From positions 1 through 54,471 of the forward strand of contig JAFPVW010000003.1 of NCBI GenBank assembly GCA_017395215.1: DNA of 54,471 nucleotides, read 5' to 3'. The notes below the pieces were generated by a model. The model saw only the letters and a list, made by a program, of their open reading frames with translations, was not told the DNA's origin and did no database searches. Source of the DNA: Prevotella sp. (GTDB lineage: Bacteria; Bacteroidota; Bacteroidia; Bacteroidales; Bacteroidaceae). A program made the position numbers and the translations under genes. Positions 28,356 to 35,821 of the stretch are shown piece by piece. The stretch's first letter is position 1. The number at the start of each line of letters is the position of its first letter.

Positions 28356-29477
28356 TTAGCGTCCGCCGCCGCCGGAGTGGCCACCCTGAGGCTGGTCGAA
28401 CTCGACGTGAGCAGGAGAGTAGACACGGGCCGTGAACTTGGCAGAACCTGACTTGTAAGAGCAGTCTTCGTAGGGCTGGATTACCCGGTAGGTAACGGTG
28501 CCGTCTGCGCTAGCCTCATAATTTTCCGTCTTGGTTGACACGACGTATTTTCCGACTTTGGTCTTCAGATAGTTGGTCACCACAGTGCTCTTTGTTCCGC
28601 CAGTCCATACGGCACCTTGCTTCGACTGGTATTTTACGGTGATAGTTTCACCTGCTTTGACGGAGATTGTGAAGGTGCTGATTTCCTCGCCTGGTGTACC
28701 CCTGGTAACAGCTTTTTCCTCAGTGGCTCTCATAACTGTAATCCAGTCAGAGAAGTGCGACAGTTTCACCTCTCGCTTGTTGCCACCAACCTCAGCCAAG
28801 GGGAGCACCTCCTTGCCGTCTTCACTCATGCAGTACAGGTCGAGACCGTCTGACTCAGGGATGTCGAGCGTCACGGTTACAGGCTCGCTGAACTTGGCAC
28901 CATCGGCGGCGCAGCGCATAACGAGCACGTTGGCGTCACCATCGTTGCCGTCAGCACGGGTAATGCGCTGGTCGCCATCGACGGGAACAAACGTCACGAT
29001 GGAGAAAGGTGAGGAGGCATTGCCGGTAATGGTCGTCTGGGCAGGAACGGCAATACTGGCCGTGACACCCGTCAGCGCCTGGTTCTCGGCATCGTTGCTA
29101 ACCACCCGACCGTTCTTCATGTCCTCCTGCGAGACCTCGATAGACGATCTCTTGGCAATCTGCACGTCCAGGGCGACAATCTTCTTGTCAGTGAAATCAA
29201 CGTCAATGGCGTTCTGCTCGAAATAGTCAGCCGATGCAGGCGTGACCGTCAGAGTACCCTTTTCGGGGGCGTTCTCGAAAATAGCTGAGGTAGCGTTGGA
29301 AACTGTCTGTCCTCCGAACGTGAAGTCGGCGAGGGCGTTTGACGTAACCATCAGCGTACGTGTCATTTCAGACGTCCCAACCTTCGTCAACTTGACGGTC
29401 TGGTCGGCGTCGCTGGTGCATGAACTCATCGTGCCTAATAGGGCTGCGGCACAAAGCAAGAATGCAATCTTCTTCAT
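28356..29477 (-). CDS. Hypothetical lipoprotein, 373 aa
   Basis: Signal MKKIAFLLCAAALLGTMSSC with lipobox SSC (Cys20), followed by TSDAD. The middle carries beta-rich text that reads like Ig-like/adhesin-type domains (EPVTVTLDIPESDGLDLY, FTISVKAGETITVKY). The C-terminus ends in Gly/His-rich GGHSGGGGR, unusual for a folded domain. I do not recognise a family. Same strand as the YjbH-like pair upstream, 58 bp away, possibly co-transcribed. Confidence 0.8.
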   Translation of the reverse strand: MKKIAFLLCAAALLGTMSSCTSDADQTVKLTKVGTSEMTRTLMVTSNALADFTFGGQTVSNATSAIFENAPEKGTLTVTPASADYFEQNAIDVDFTDKKIVALDVQIAKRSSIEVSQEDMKNGRVVSNDAENQALTGVTASIAVPAQTTITGNASSPFSIVTFVPVDGDQRITRADGNDGDANVLVMRCAADGAKFSEPVTVTLDIPESDGLDLYCMSEDGKEVLPLAEVGGNKREVKLSHFSDWITVMRATEEKAVTRGTPGEEISTFTISVKAGETITVKYQSKQGAVWTGGTKSTVVTNYLKTKVGKYVVSTKTENYEASADGTVTYRVIQPYEDCSYKSGSAKFTARVYSPAHVEFDQPQGGHSGGGGR

Positions 29478-29535
29478 AATTCTGTTATTTGATTATTACT
29501 ATATATATTTTATCGCTCGTTTATATTGACTGCTA

Positions 29536-30735
29536 TCATCGGAGCTTACCCTGCAGGAACTCCGTTAAATACTGCTCCACATAGGCAGCCTGCCAGTAGT
29601 GGGCCGAGTGGTTGACGTCGGGACGGGTCTCGTTGATACGTCCCATGCGTTCGCGGGCATACTTATCGTACGACACCATGTCGTACTCCCAGTCGAAGTA
29701 CTCAGGCAGCATCAGCCTGAAAAAGCCCTTCCGAGTCTGGCGCTTGCCTCCCACGGGGATGGCAAAATGGAAGCCAGCATTGTGCTCGCCACCCGTCAGG
29801 ATGCCATAGACGCCGATGGCATATTCGCCAAAGTGGCGCGTAACGTCGAGGCGCGCACCATAGTCGCCGTAGATGAAGCGCCCGCCGGTGAGTCCAGCTT
29901 CGAGGCGTGTGGGGGCGTGGTAGTAGCTGGCAGAACCTAAGACGGTAACCTGGTCGAGCTTGTCGAAGTCGTAGCCATTGGTTTCGGGATATGCGTTGCC
30001 GAGCAGTCCTGCCTGTAGTCCGAGGGTAAGACTCTTACCGGCGCGGTATGCAAGCTTGGCGTCGAAGCCAAAGAGGTTGTCCATGAACATGCCGCCCGAT
30101 ACGGTTGACTTCAGGTTGTTGCTAATGTTGAACTCCTGACTGACAGAGGCCACGCCAATGCGGATGTAGGCATTGGGCTTCTCGTGCCAGATATTCGTCA
30201 CGATGGGAAACACCGGCTGCAGCGTGATGCGATTGCCCTGCCACAAGGTCAGCTCCAAGGCGGGTGCAATACTCACGATATATTCGTAGAGGATGTCAAA
30301 CCGGTGATTATCGAGCGACACCATGGGATGAAGCCTCAGATCGACACGACCAGTGGAAGTGTTCGCTGCCTTGGTGCCGCCAAGAGCTGAGGCGATGACA
30401 TCTGTCGTATAGTCGACGCCGACTGTCCAGCTGCTGCCGTCGCGACGGGCATGGACGGCAACCTGAGGCGACTGGTACTCCGTGATGTTCAGCTCGATGG
30501 CACCTGCCTCCGGGAAAAGCCGGCCCAGTTCCTCGATAGCGACGCCCGCGCCACGGAAAGTGCCGCGATAGGCGGTCGGCTCGACGCTGGCATACAGCGT
30601 ATTACCGTTCAGGGCGATGCGAATATCCTCGAATCCAAGGCGCACAAGTGCTGCCACCGCATCACTGACTTCCGTCGCTGTTGCGGCTGCTGCCATCAAG
30701 GCGAAGCATGCGAAAACGATTACTCTCTTCATCAT
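29536..30735 (-). CDS. YjbH-like protein, C-terminal half
   Basis: 399 aa, signal peptide (RVIVFACFALMAAAATATE). The text matches the C-terminal half of the exopolysaccharide-associated outer-membrane protein YjbH: LVRLGFEDIRIALNG early, then beta-barrel stretches and the motif FIYGDYGARLDVTRHFGEYAIGV (only FIYGDYGARLDV is diagnostic). E. coli YjbH is about 700 aa in one chain; here the matching N-terminal half is the separate upstream gene, 2 bp away. Both have their own signal peptides, so two exported polypeptides likely form one barrel or complex. Substrate unknown. Confidence 0.7.
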   Translation of the reverse strand: MMKRVIVFACFALMAAAATATEVSDAVAALVRLGFEDIRIALNGNTLYASVEPTAYRGTFRGAGVAIEELGRLFPEAGAIELNITEYQSPQVAVHARRDGSSWTVGVDYTTDVIASALGGTKAANTSTGRVDLRLHPMVSLDNHRFDILYEYIVSIAPALELTLWQGNRITLQPVFPIVTNIWHEKPNAYIRIGVASVSQEFNISNNLKSTVSGGMFMDNLFGFDAKLAYRAGKSLTLGLQAGLLGNAYPETNGYDFDKLDQVTVLGSASYYHAPTRLEAGLTGGRFIYGDYGARLDVTRHFGEYAIGVYGILTGGEHNAGFHFAIPVGGKRQTRKGFFRLMLPEYFDWEYDMVSYDKYARERMGRINETRPDVNHSAHYWQAAYVEQYLTEFLQGKLR

Positions 30736-30737
30736 CC

Positions 30738-31457
30738 TTAATAGGGTATTGTATATTGATAGCTCGCCGTGGCACAGATGCCCTTGAACTCACGTGTAAA
30801 ACACGTCAGATTCAGGTGACGGAACAACTGCGCGCCAAGACCGATGTTGACACCTTGTGTATCGTACTCACCCATCACTCGCACCATCTGTGCAAATGCC
30901 GGTGAGAAACTGACACCACCGAACACGCCGTCGTAGACGATACCCTCGCGGATGGGGCGGGAATAGCCTACAGAGGCCGACAACTTTCCCACGCCCTCGA
31001 ATGGAAGGGTCTTGGTCACCACGCCATAGACGCAGGCGTAATAGCTGCCGCCCTGGTCGGAATAAAAGTCGTTGGCGCCGACAAGCACCGACGGCCACCA
31101 GCGCCCATCGCGCTCCTTGACGGGAAGGAGGCGCACCGACAGCGAGCGGTCCTGCTGGCAGAAATGCGGCTCCGGGTCAGAGGACGACGGGTATTTGAGC
31201 AGCGTTTCACGCAGGGTGACATCGACGAACGAGAAGGGAGCGAAGTTGACGTAATAGACCCACGTATTGTAGTCCATCTGCTTCGGCAGAAGTTCACGCT
31301 GCACCAAGCTGACGCCACCATCAAAGGTACCGCCCTCCCGTATTTCCGCTGTCGAAATGTTCATCAGCCCTGGCGTTCCTATCACGGTCTGAGCCTTGAC
31401 AGGAATGAATACCATCAGAAATACAGCAATGAATAAATATAACCGAAACGACTTCAT
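30738..31457 (-). CDS. YjbH-like protein, N-terminal half
   Basis: 239 aa with signal peptide (SFRLYLFIAVFLMVFIPVKAQ). Begins, like YjbH, with a PG-motif (IGTPGLMNISTAEIREGG), then amphipathic beta strands and the DVTLRETLLKY, SVRLLPVKER and VLVGANDFYS stretches. I use ATG at 31457; the in-frame ATG at 31475 would put a promoter-proximal extension of six residues before the signal peptide. First gene of the pair, promoter at 31488. Confidence 0.7.
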   Translation of the reverse strand: MKSFRLYLFIAVFLMVFIPVKAQTVIGTPGLMNISTAEIREGGTFDGGVSLVQRELLPKQMDYNTWVYYVNFAPFSFVDVTLRETLLKYPSSSDPEPHFCQQDRSLSVRLLPVKERDGRWWPSVLVGANDFYSDQGGSYYACVYGVVTKTLPFEGVGKLSASVGYSRPIREGIVYDGVFGGVSFSPAFAQMVRVMGEYDTQGVNIGLGAQLFRHLNLTCFTREFKGICATASYQYTIPY

Positions 31458-31487
31458 CGTTGTCCCTTCCGACATTTAAAACGCGTG

Positions 31488-31495
31488 CAAAGTTA
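31488..31495 (-). promoter_or_regulatory. Promoter of the YjbH-like pair
   Basis: Minus-strand TAACTTTG, 30 bp before the ATG at 31457. Divergent from the M16 peptidase promoter about 100 bp away. Confidence 0.55.
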
Positions 31496-31574
31496 CTAAT
31501 AAAATTACAAACGCGCGCACAATATCTATAAAAAAATAAAAAAGAGTCAAAAAAAGGTGCTTTTCAGTATAAAA

Positions 31575-31606
31575 TTTGGCTGTTTGGCAGCCTTTTCGTA
31601 ACTTTG
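31575..31606 (+). promoter_or_regulatory. Promoter of the M16 peptidase gene
   Basis: TTTG at 31575-31578, 20-bp spacer, TAACTTTG at 31599-31606. The ATG follows 7 bp later, so the mRNA leader must be very short or absent. Confidence 0.65.
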
Positions 31607-31613
31607 CCGCACA

Positions 31614-32846
31614 ATGAAATACAATACTGCCATTCTGCAAAATGGCCTTCGGGTCATCCATTTGCCGTCTGCTTCGGCAGTCGTCTATTGCGGTTATCAG
31701 ATTGCTGCCGGTACACGCGACGAACAGCCCGGCGAGGAGGGACTGGCGCATTTCTGCGAGCACGTCACCTTCAAGGGTACCAGCCGGCGCAATGCCCTGC
31801 AAATCATCAACTGCCTTGAGCAGGTGGGCGGCGACCTGAATGCCTTCACAAACAAGGAGGACACAACCTTCTATGCCGCCATCCATCGCGACCACTTCCG
31901 CAAGGCCGTTGACCTGCTGACCGATATCGTGTTCGACAGCCAGTATCCCCAGCAGGAGATCGACAAAGAGATAGAGGTCGTCTGCGACGAGATAGAGAGT
32001 TACAACGACTCACCGGCTGAACTGATCTACGACGAGTTTGAGAGCATCTTATTCCAAAACCATCCCTTGGGGCACAACATCCTTGGCAGCGCTGAACAGC
32101 TACGTACCTACACGACGGCTGACGCCCTGCGGTTCACACGTCGTCACTACCGGCCCGACAATGCCATATTCTTCGTCTATGGCGACGTCGACTTTAAGCA
32201 GACAATGCGATGTATCGAACTGAAAACAAAGGGCTTGACATCTGAATCAGCTGAGCCTGTCGTCAGAGCAGAAAACGTGAAGCCCGTTGCCTGCCCTCCT
32301 AACCTTATCACTCGCCACAGAGACACGCACCAGGCACACGTGATGATGGGTTGCCGTGCTTACGACATCAACCATCCTCACCGCATAGCCCTCTATCTGC
32401 TGAACAACCTGCTTGGCGGACCGGGCATGAACTCCCGACTGAACCTGTCGCTTCGTGAGCGGCATGGCTTGGTATATGCTGTAGAGAGTTCCATGGTAAG
32501 CTATAGCGACGCAGGGCTTTGGGCCGTCTATTTCGGCTGCGATGCGGATGATGTCACCAAATGCCGCCAACTGGTGCGCCGCCAGTTAGACCGCCTGATG
32601 GAGAAGGCACTCTCTGCCTCGCAGCTCAGTTCGGCCAAGCAACAGTTGAAGGGACAGATTGCCATTGCCTGCGACAATCGCGAGAACTTCGCCCTTGATT
32701 TCGGGAAGAGCTACCTGCACCACGGCAAAGAGAAAGACTTGGACCAGCTGTTTGCAAGCATTGACGCCGTATCGGCCACCGAACTGCAGCAGGTGGCTTG
32801 CGAACTTTTCGATCCGGAAAAAGTCACGACGCTCGTTTACCTGTAG
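31614..32846 (+). CDS. M16 family zinc peptidase
   Basis: 410 aa, no obvious signal peptide, so probably cytoplasmic. Zinc motif HFCEH (HxxEH, H46-E49-H50) and distal Glu in EIEVVCDEIESYNDSPAE are intact in the N-terminal domain; the second domain begins about residue 215 and carries the RLNLSLRERHGLVYAVES substrate-binding text. Resembles the short processing-peptidase-like M16B proteins. Convergent with the rSAM gene (stop codons adjacent: 32846/32847). Confidence 0.93.
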   Translation: MKYNTAILQNGLRVIHLPSASAVVYCGYQIAAGTRDEQPGEEGLAHFCEHVTFKGTSRRNALQIINCLEQVGGDLNAFTNKEDTTFYAAIHRDHFRKAVDLLTDIVFDSQYPQQEIDKEIEVVCDEIESYNDSPAELIYDEFESILFQNHPLGHNILGSAEQLRTYTTADALRFTRRHYRPDNAIFFVYGDVDFKQTMRCIELKTKGLTSESAEPVVRAENVKPVACPPNLITRHRDTHQAHVMMGCRAYDINHPHRIALYLLNNLLGGPGMNSRLNLSLRERHGLVYAVESSMVSYSDAGLWAVYFGCDADDVTKCRQLVRRQLDRLMEKALSASQLSSAKQQLKGQIAIACDNRENFALDFGKSYLHHGKEKDLDQLFASIDAVSATELQQVACELFDPEKVTTLVYL

Positions 32847-33926
32847 CTATACCTGTAGCCGCTTCAGGTGACAGAGAAGCAGTTGCCCGTCATCGTCGCG
32901 CAGGTGCATACCATTACCCTGACAGTATCGCCAGTAGCTGCAACTGGCACAGTCACCGGTGCGCATCCACTCGCGGTTGCGGTAGACGGCGTAGCGGTTT
33001 TCCCAGACGTCCATGAAATCGTCGCCCTGGTAGATATTGCCCTGGTGGTAGTTGGCCCGCAGACTGGTGCAGGCGCTGATGGAGCCATCGCAGAGTACAG
33101 AACCGACGGTCACGCCGGCCTGACAGGAGAACAGCCGGTTGCGCACCTCACCTTCGTAGTTGCCAAGAAACCCCTCGCAGCCGTAGTCGGCACGGATGCG
33201 GCCTTCTTTGCGGGTGCGTTTGATGAAATCGAACACACCGCGGAACTGTTCGTCGGTGAGCCGCATCATTGGGTCGTAAGCGGCGCGACCTACGGGAAAA
33301 ACAGTGAAGAGGCGCCAGCGGCCGACACCCTTCGAAATGAGAAAATCGCCGATTTCATCGAGTTTTTCGTAGTTCTTCTGCGTGACACAGGTGACGATAT
33401 CGAACGTAAAGCCTGTTGTGGCCACGAGCAGGTCAATGGCCTGGTTCACCATCTGAAAACTCTGCGGATTGCCGCGCATCCAGTTGTGGTCTTCTTCCAG
33501 TCCGTCGAGACTGATGGTCATCGAGTGCATTCCCGCCCGAAGCAGTCCCCTATAGCGCTCTGGAGTCAGATGAAGGGCGTTGGTCACCATGCCCCAAGGG
33601 AAGCCCCGCTCGTAGATGGCTCGACCGCAAGCCTCTAAGTCACGGCGCATCAGCGGTTCACCGCCGCTGACAACCACAAACACCTTATGAGGGTCGCAGC
33701 GGCGGGCAACACTGTCGAGCACGCCAAGGAAGTCTTGTAAAGGCATGTCTGTCTGTTCGGAAAGCGTCTTACAGTCGGAGCCACAGTGGCGGCACTTCAG
33801 GTCGCAGCGCAGCGTACACTCCCAGAACAACTGCCGTAACGGGTGCTCAGCAAGAGTGGCTCGTTCGTGCTGACGCCATAGTTCCAGCGCGATTTTCTTG
33901 CGCAGGGTCAACGGGGTGGGCTTCAT
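32847..33926 (-). CDS. Radical SAM/SPASM enzyme of the rSAM/lipoprotein system
   Basis: 359 aa. Radical SAM motif CDLKCRHC (C41, C45, C48) then VVVSGGEPLMRRDLEA. The C-terminal SPASM-type region has SCQAGVTVGSVLC, SISACTSL and GDCASCSYWRYC, enough cysteines for auxiliary [4Fe-4S] clusters. SPASM proteins install radical-dependent changes on peptides or small molecules. Sequence and pairing match the Bacteroidetes rSAM enzyme family always found with a small lipoprotein (TIGR04133/TIGR04134 type). The start overlaps the lipoprotein stop by 4 bp, so the two are made together. The modification product is unknown. Confidence 0.88.
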   Translation of the reverse strand: MKPTPLTLRKKIALELWRQHERATLAEHPLRQLFWECTLRCDLKCRHCGSDCKTLSEQTDMPLQDFLGVLDSVARRCDPHKVFVVVSGGEPLMRRDLEACGRAIYERGFPWGMVTNALHLTPERYRGLLRAGMHSMTISLDGLEEDHNWMRGNPQSFQMVNQAIDLLVATTGFTFDIVTCVTQKNYEKLDEIGDFLISKGVGRWRLFTVFPVGRAAYDPMMRLTDEQFRGVFDFIKRTRKEGRIRADYGCEGFLGNYEGEVRNRLFSCQAGVTVGSVLCDGSISACTSLRANYHQGNIYQGDDFMDVWENRYAVYRNREWMRTGDCASCSYWRYCQGNGMHLRDDDGQLLLCHLKRLQV

Positions 33927-34399
33927 GGTTTCTTCTTCATTTTGACATTGGCATTCAGTTCAAACGTCCCCGACGACCAGTGCTGGCCAGGCTCTTTCTG
34001 CTGCTTGGGCAGGTCTTCCAAGGCCAGTGTGTCGCTCAGAAACTCGCCGCCACCCGCAGAACCGTCGGTATCCTCCATAATCAGCTTTATGTTTGGGCGG
34101 CTGATGAAGGCTCTGGCCTTCATCAGGAACTTTCCTTGCTCGTCGGTTACAGTGGAATCCAGACCGTAGGCGTACGGTGCAAATCCGGGATATTCCTCAA
34201 TAGCTTTAATTGAGGCCTTGATACCCGTCAGCGGGTTGCCCGCCTCGTCGGTCACACTGCCCTTGACGATATAGTCTGAGTAGGGCGTGCCATATTCGAC
34301 GGGGGCGTCCTCGCCGTCGTTTGTACAGGCACCGAAGCCCAACATCGTGAGAAGAGCCGACAGTACGGCGTTGTACCAATGATAAAACTTTACTTTCAT
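33923..34399 (-). CDS. Partner lipoprotein of the rSAM/lipoprotein system
   Basis: 158 aa. Lipoprotein signal ending GFGAC (Cys25), acidic start (TNDGEDAPVEYG), then YIVKGSVTDEAGNPLTGIK, typical of a carboxypeptidase-regulatory-like/Ig-fold beta sandwich, and a Lys-rich end MKKKP. It belongs to the family that co-occurs with the adjacent radical SAM enzyme; whether it is the substrate or a partner is not known. Lies 59 bp downstream of the MATE transporter gene in the same direction. Confidence 0.85.
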   Translation of the reverse strand: MKVKFYHWYNAVLSALLTMLGFGACTNDGEDAPVEYGTPYSDYIVKGSVTDEAGNPLTGIKASIKAIEEYPGFAPYAYGLDSTVTDEQGKFLMKARAFISRPNIKLIMEDTDGSAGGGEFLSDTLALEDLPKQQKEPGQHWSSGTFELNANVKMKKKP

Positions 34400-34458
34400 A
34401 ACCTACATCTTTGTTTCTTCTTTTTTCCTTTAAACTGACGAATAGGGAAAACCTTGCA

Positions 34459-35757
34459 TCATCTTCCGTTAATTATTCTTAATCTGTACCAAACGGTCTG
34501 AAGGATGCCGCGCATAGCGAGATAAACCACCTGTGCCAGCCACAGGCCATCATTCCCCAAACTGTCACGCGTCAACAGGTAGACCGCCCCGAAGGAGAGT
34601 GTCGCCACAATCGTCGACACCAACATACCACGGGTAGCGGTGATACCGACGAAGATACCGTCCCAGATAAAGGCGGCCGCTCCGGCGGCCGGAACGAGCC
34701 ATATCCACCAGATGTAGTCGCGGGCAACGTCGCGTACCTGTGGCTCGTCGGTCAGCAACCGCACGATGTCCATACTGGATACAATATATAACAAGGTGAA
34801 AACCGTTGTCACCAACAGCGCCCATCCGAAGAGCCGCCGGACGGTTTCATGGAAGGCAGAGTCGTTGCGGGCGCCAAAGAAACGTCCGCCCAAAGCCTCG
34901 CCAGCGTAGGCAAAACCGTCCATAAAGTACGAGAAAAACAAGAAAAGCTGCAGCATGACTGTGTTCACCGACAGGACCACCGCCCCCTGACGAGCCCCTG
35001 CCGACGTAAAATACAGGTTGACGGCCACCAGACAGACTGTCCGCAGGAAGATGTCGCGGTTGACGCTGAAGAAGGCACGAATACCCCTGAAGTTCCATAC
35101 ATTATGGTGATTACGGAATATCCTGCTATAACCCCTCAACAACATCCCTACCGCCATCAGCAGTCCTGCATATTGCGCAATAACCGTGCCGATTGCCACG
35201 CCCTCAATTTTCATTCCTATGCCGTAGACCAGTGTCAGCGAGGCCACAATGTTCACCACATTCTGCAGAATGCTGACCAACATCGGGATGCGGGTGTTCT
35301 GCATCCCGATAAACCAGCCCGTCAGGCTGAAGAGCGCCAGCGAGGCGGGAGCACCCCAAATGACGATACGGAAGTAAGTGGCGGCAAGGGGTGCCACGTC
35401 TTCCGTCGGTTCGATAAGCCAGAACATCAGCCACAGCAACGGCACCTGAAGGACGATGAGCACGGTGGCGATGCCTGCTGCCACCATCGCCGAACGCACC
35501 AGTATTCTTGCGATTTCCGTCAGATCGCGCCGTCCCAAGGCCTGTGCCGTCAGTCCGCTGGTGCCCATCCGCAGAAATCCGAAAAGCCAGTACGTGAGAC
35601 TGAAAATCATCGACCCTACGGCTACCGCCCCGATATACACGGCACTGCCCATGTGTCCGACAATGGCCACATCAATCAATCCCAACAGCGGAACGGTGAC
35701 GTTCGACACTATCGAGGGCACGGCAATTTGCAGTATCTGACGGTCTCTTGCGTTCAT
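34459..35757 (-). CDS. MATE family efflux transporter
   Basis: 432 aa, about 12 hydrophobic helices in two repeated halves, cation-coupled multidrug exporter family. N-terminal IAVPSIVSNVTVPLLGLIDVAIVGHMG is diagnostic (core VPLLGLIDVAIVGHMG). Promoter box CAAAGTTA (minus TAACTTTG) at 35766-35773, only 9 bp before the ATG. Possibly co-transcribed with the rSAM/lipoprotein pair. Confidence 0.93.
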   Translation of the reverse strand: MNARDRQILQIAVPSIVSNVTVPLLGLIDVAIVGHMGSAVYIGAVAVGSMIFSLTYWLFGFLRMGTSGLTAQALGRRDLTEIARILVRSAMVAAGIATVLIVLQVPLLWLMFWLIEPTEDVAPLAATYFRIVIWGAPASLALFSLTGWFIGMQNTRIPMLVSILQNVVNIVASLTLVYGIGMKIEGVAIGTVIAQYAGLLMAVGMLLRGYSRIFRNHHNVWNFRGIRAFFSVNRDIFLRTVCLVAVNLYFTSAGARQGAVVLSVNTVMLQLFLFFSYFMDGFAYAGEALGGRFFGARNDSAFHETVRRLFGWALLVTTVFTLLYIVSSMDIVRLLTDEPQVRDVARDYIWWIWLVPAAGAAAFIWDGIFVGITATRGMLVSTIVATLSFGAVYLLTRDSLGNDGLWLAQVVYLAMRGILQTVWYRLRIINGR

Positions 35758-35765
35758 TTTCGCTG

Positions 35766-35773
35766 CAAAGTTA
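35766..35773 (-). promoter_or_regulatory. Promoter box for the MATE gene
   Basis: Minus-strand TAACTTTG 8 bp before the ATG, implying a near-leaderless transcript. Divergent from the argS promoter 22 bp away. Confidence 0.5.
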
Positions 35774-35794
35774 CGCTTTTTATTTTATTTTTTG

Positions 35795-35802
35795 TACCTT
35801 TG
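35795..35802 (+). promoter_or_regulatory. Promoter box for argS
   Basis: TACCTTTG 20 bp before the argS ATG at 35822. It also rules out the longer ORF start at 35792, which lies inside the promoter. Confidence 0.6.
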
Positions 35803-35821
35803 CACCCAAAATCAGAACGTT

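Noticed and set aside
29536-31457. YjbH-like pair as a frameshifted single gene
   Set aside because: Each half has its own ATG and signal peptide and they are separated by only 2 bp without an overlapping frame continuation.
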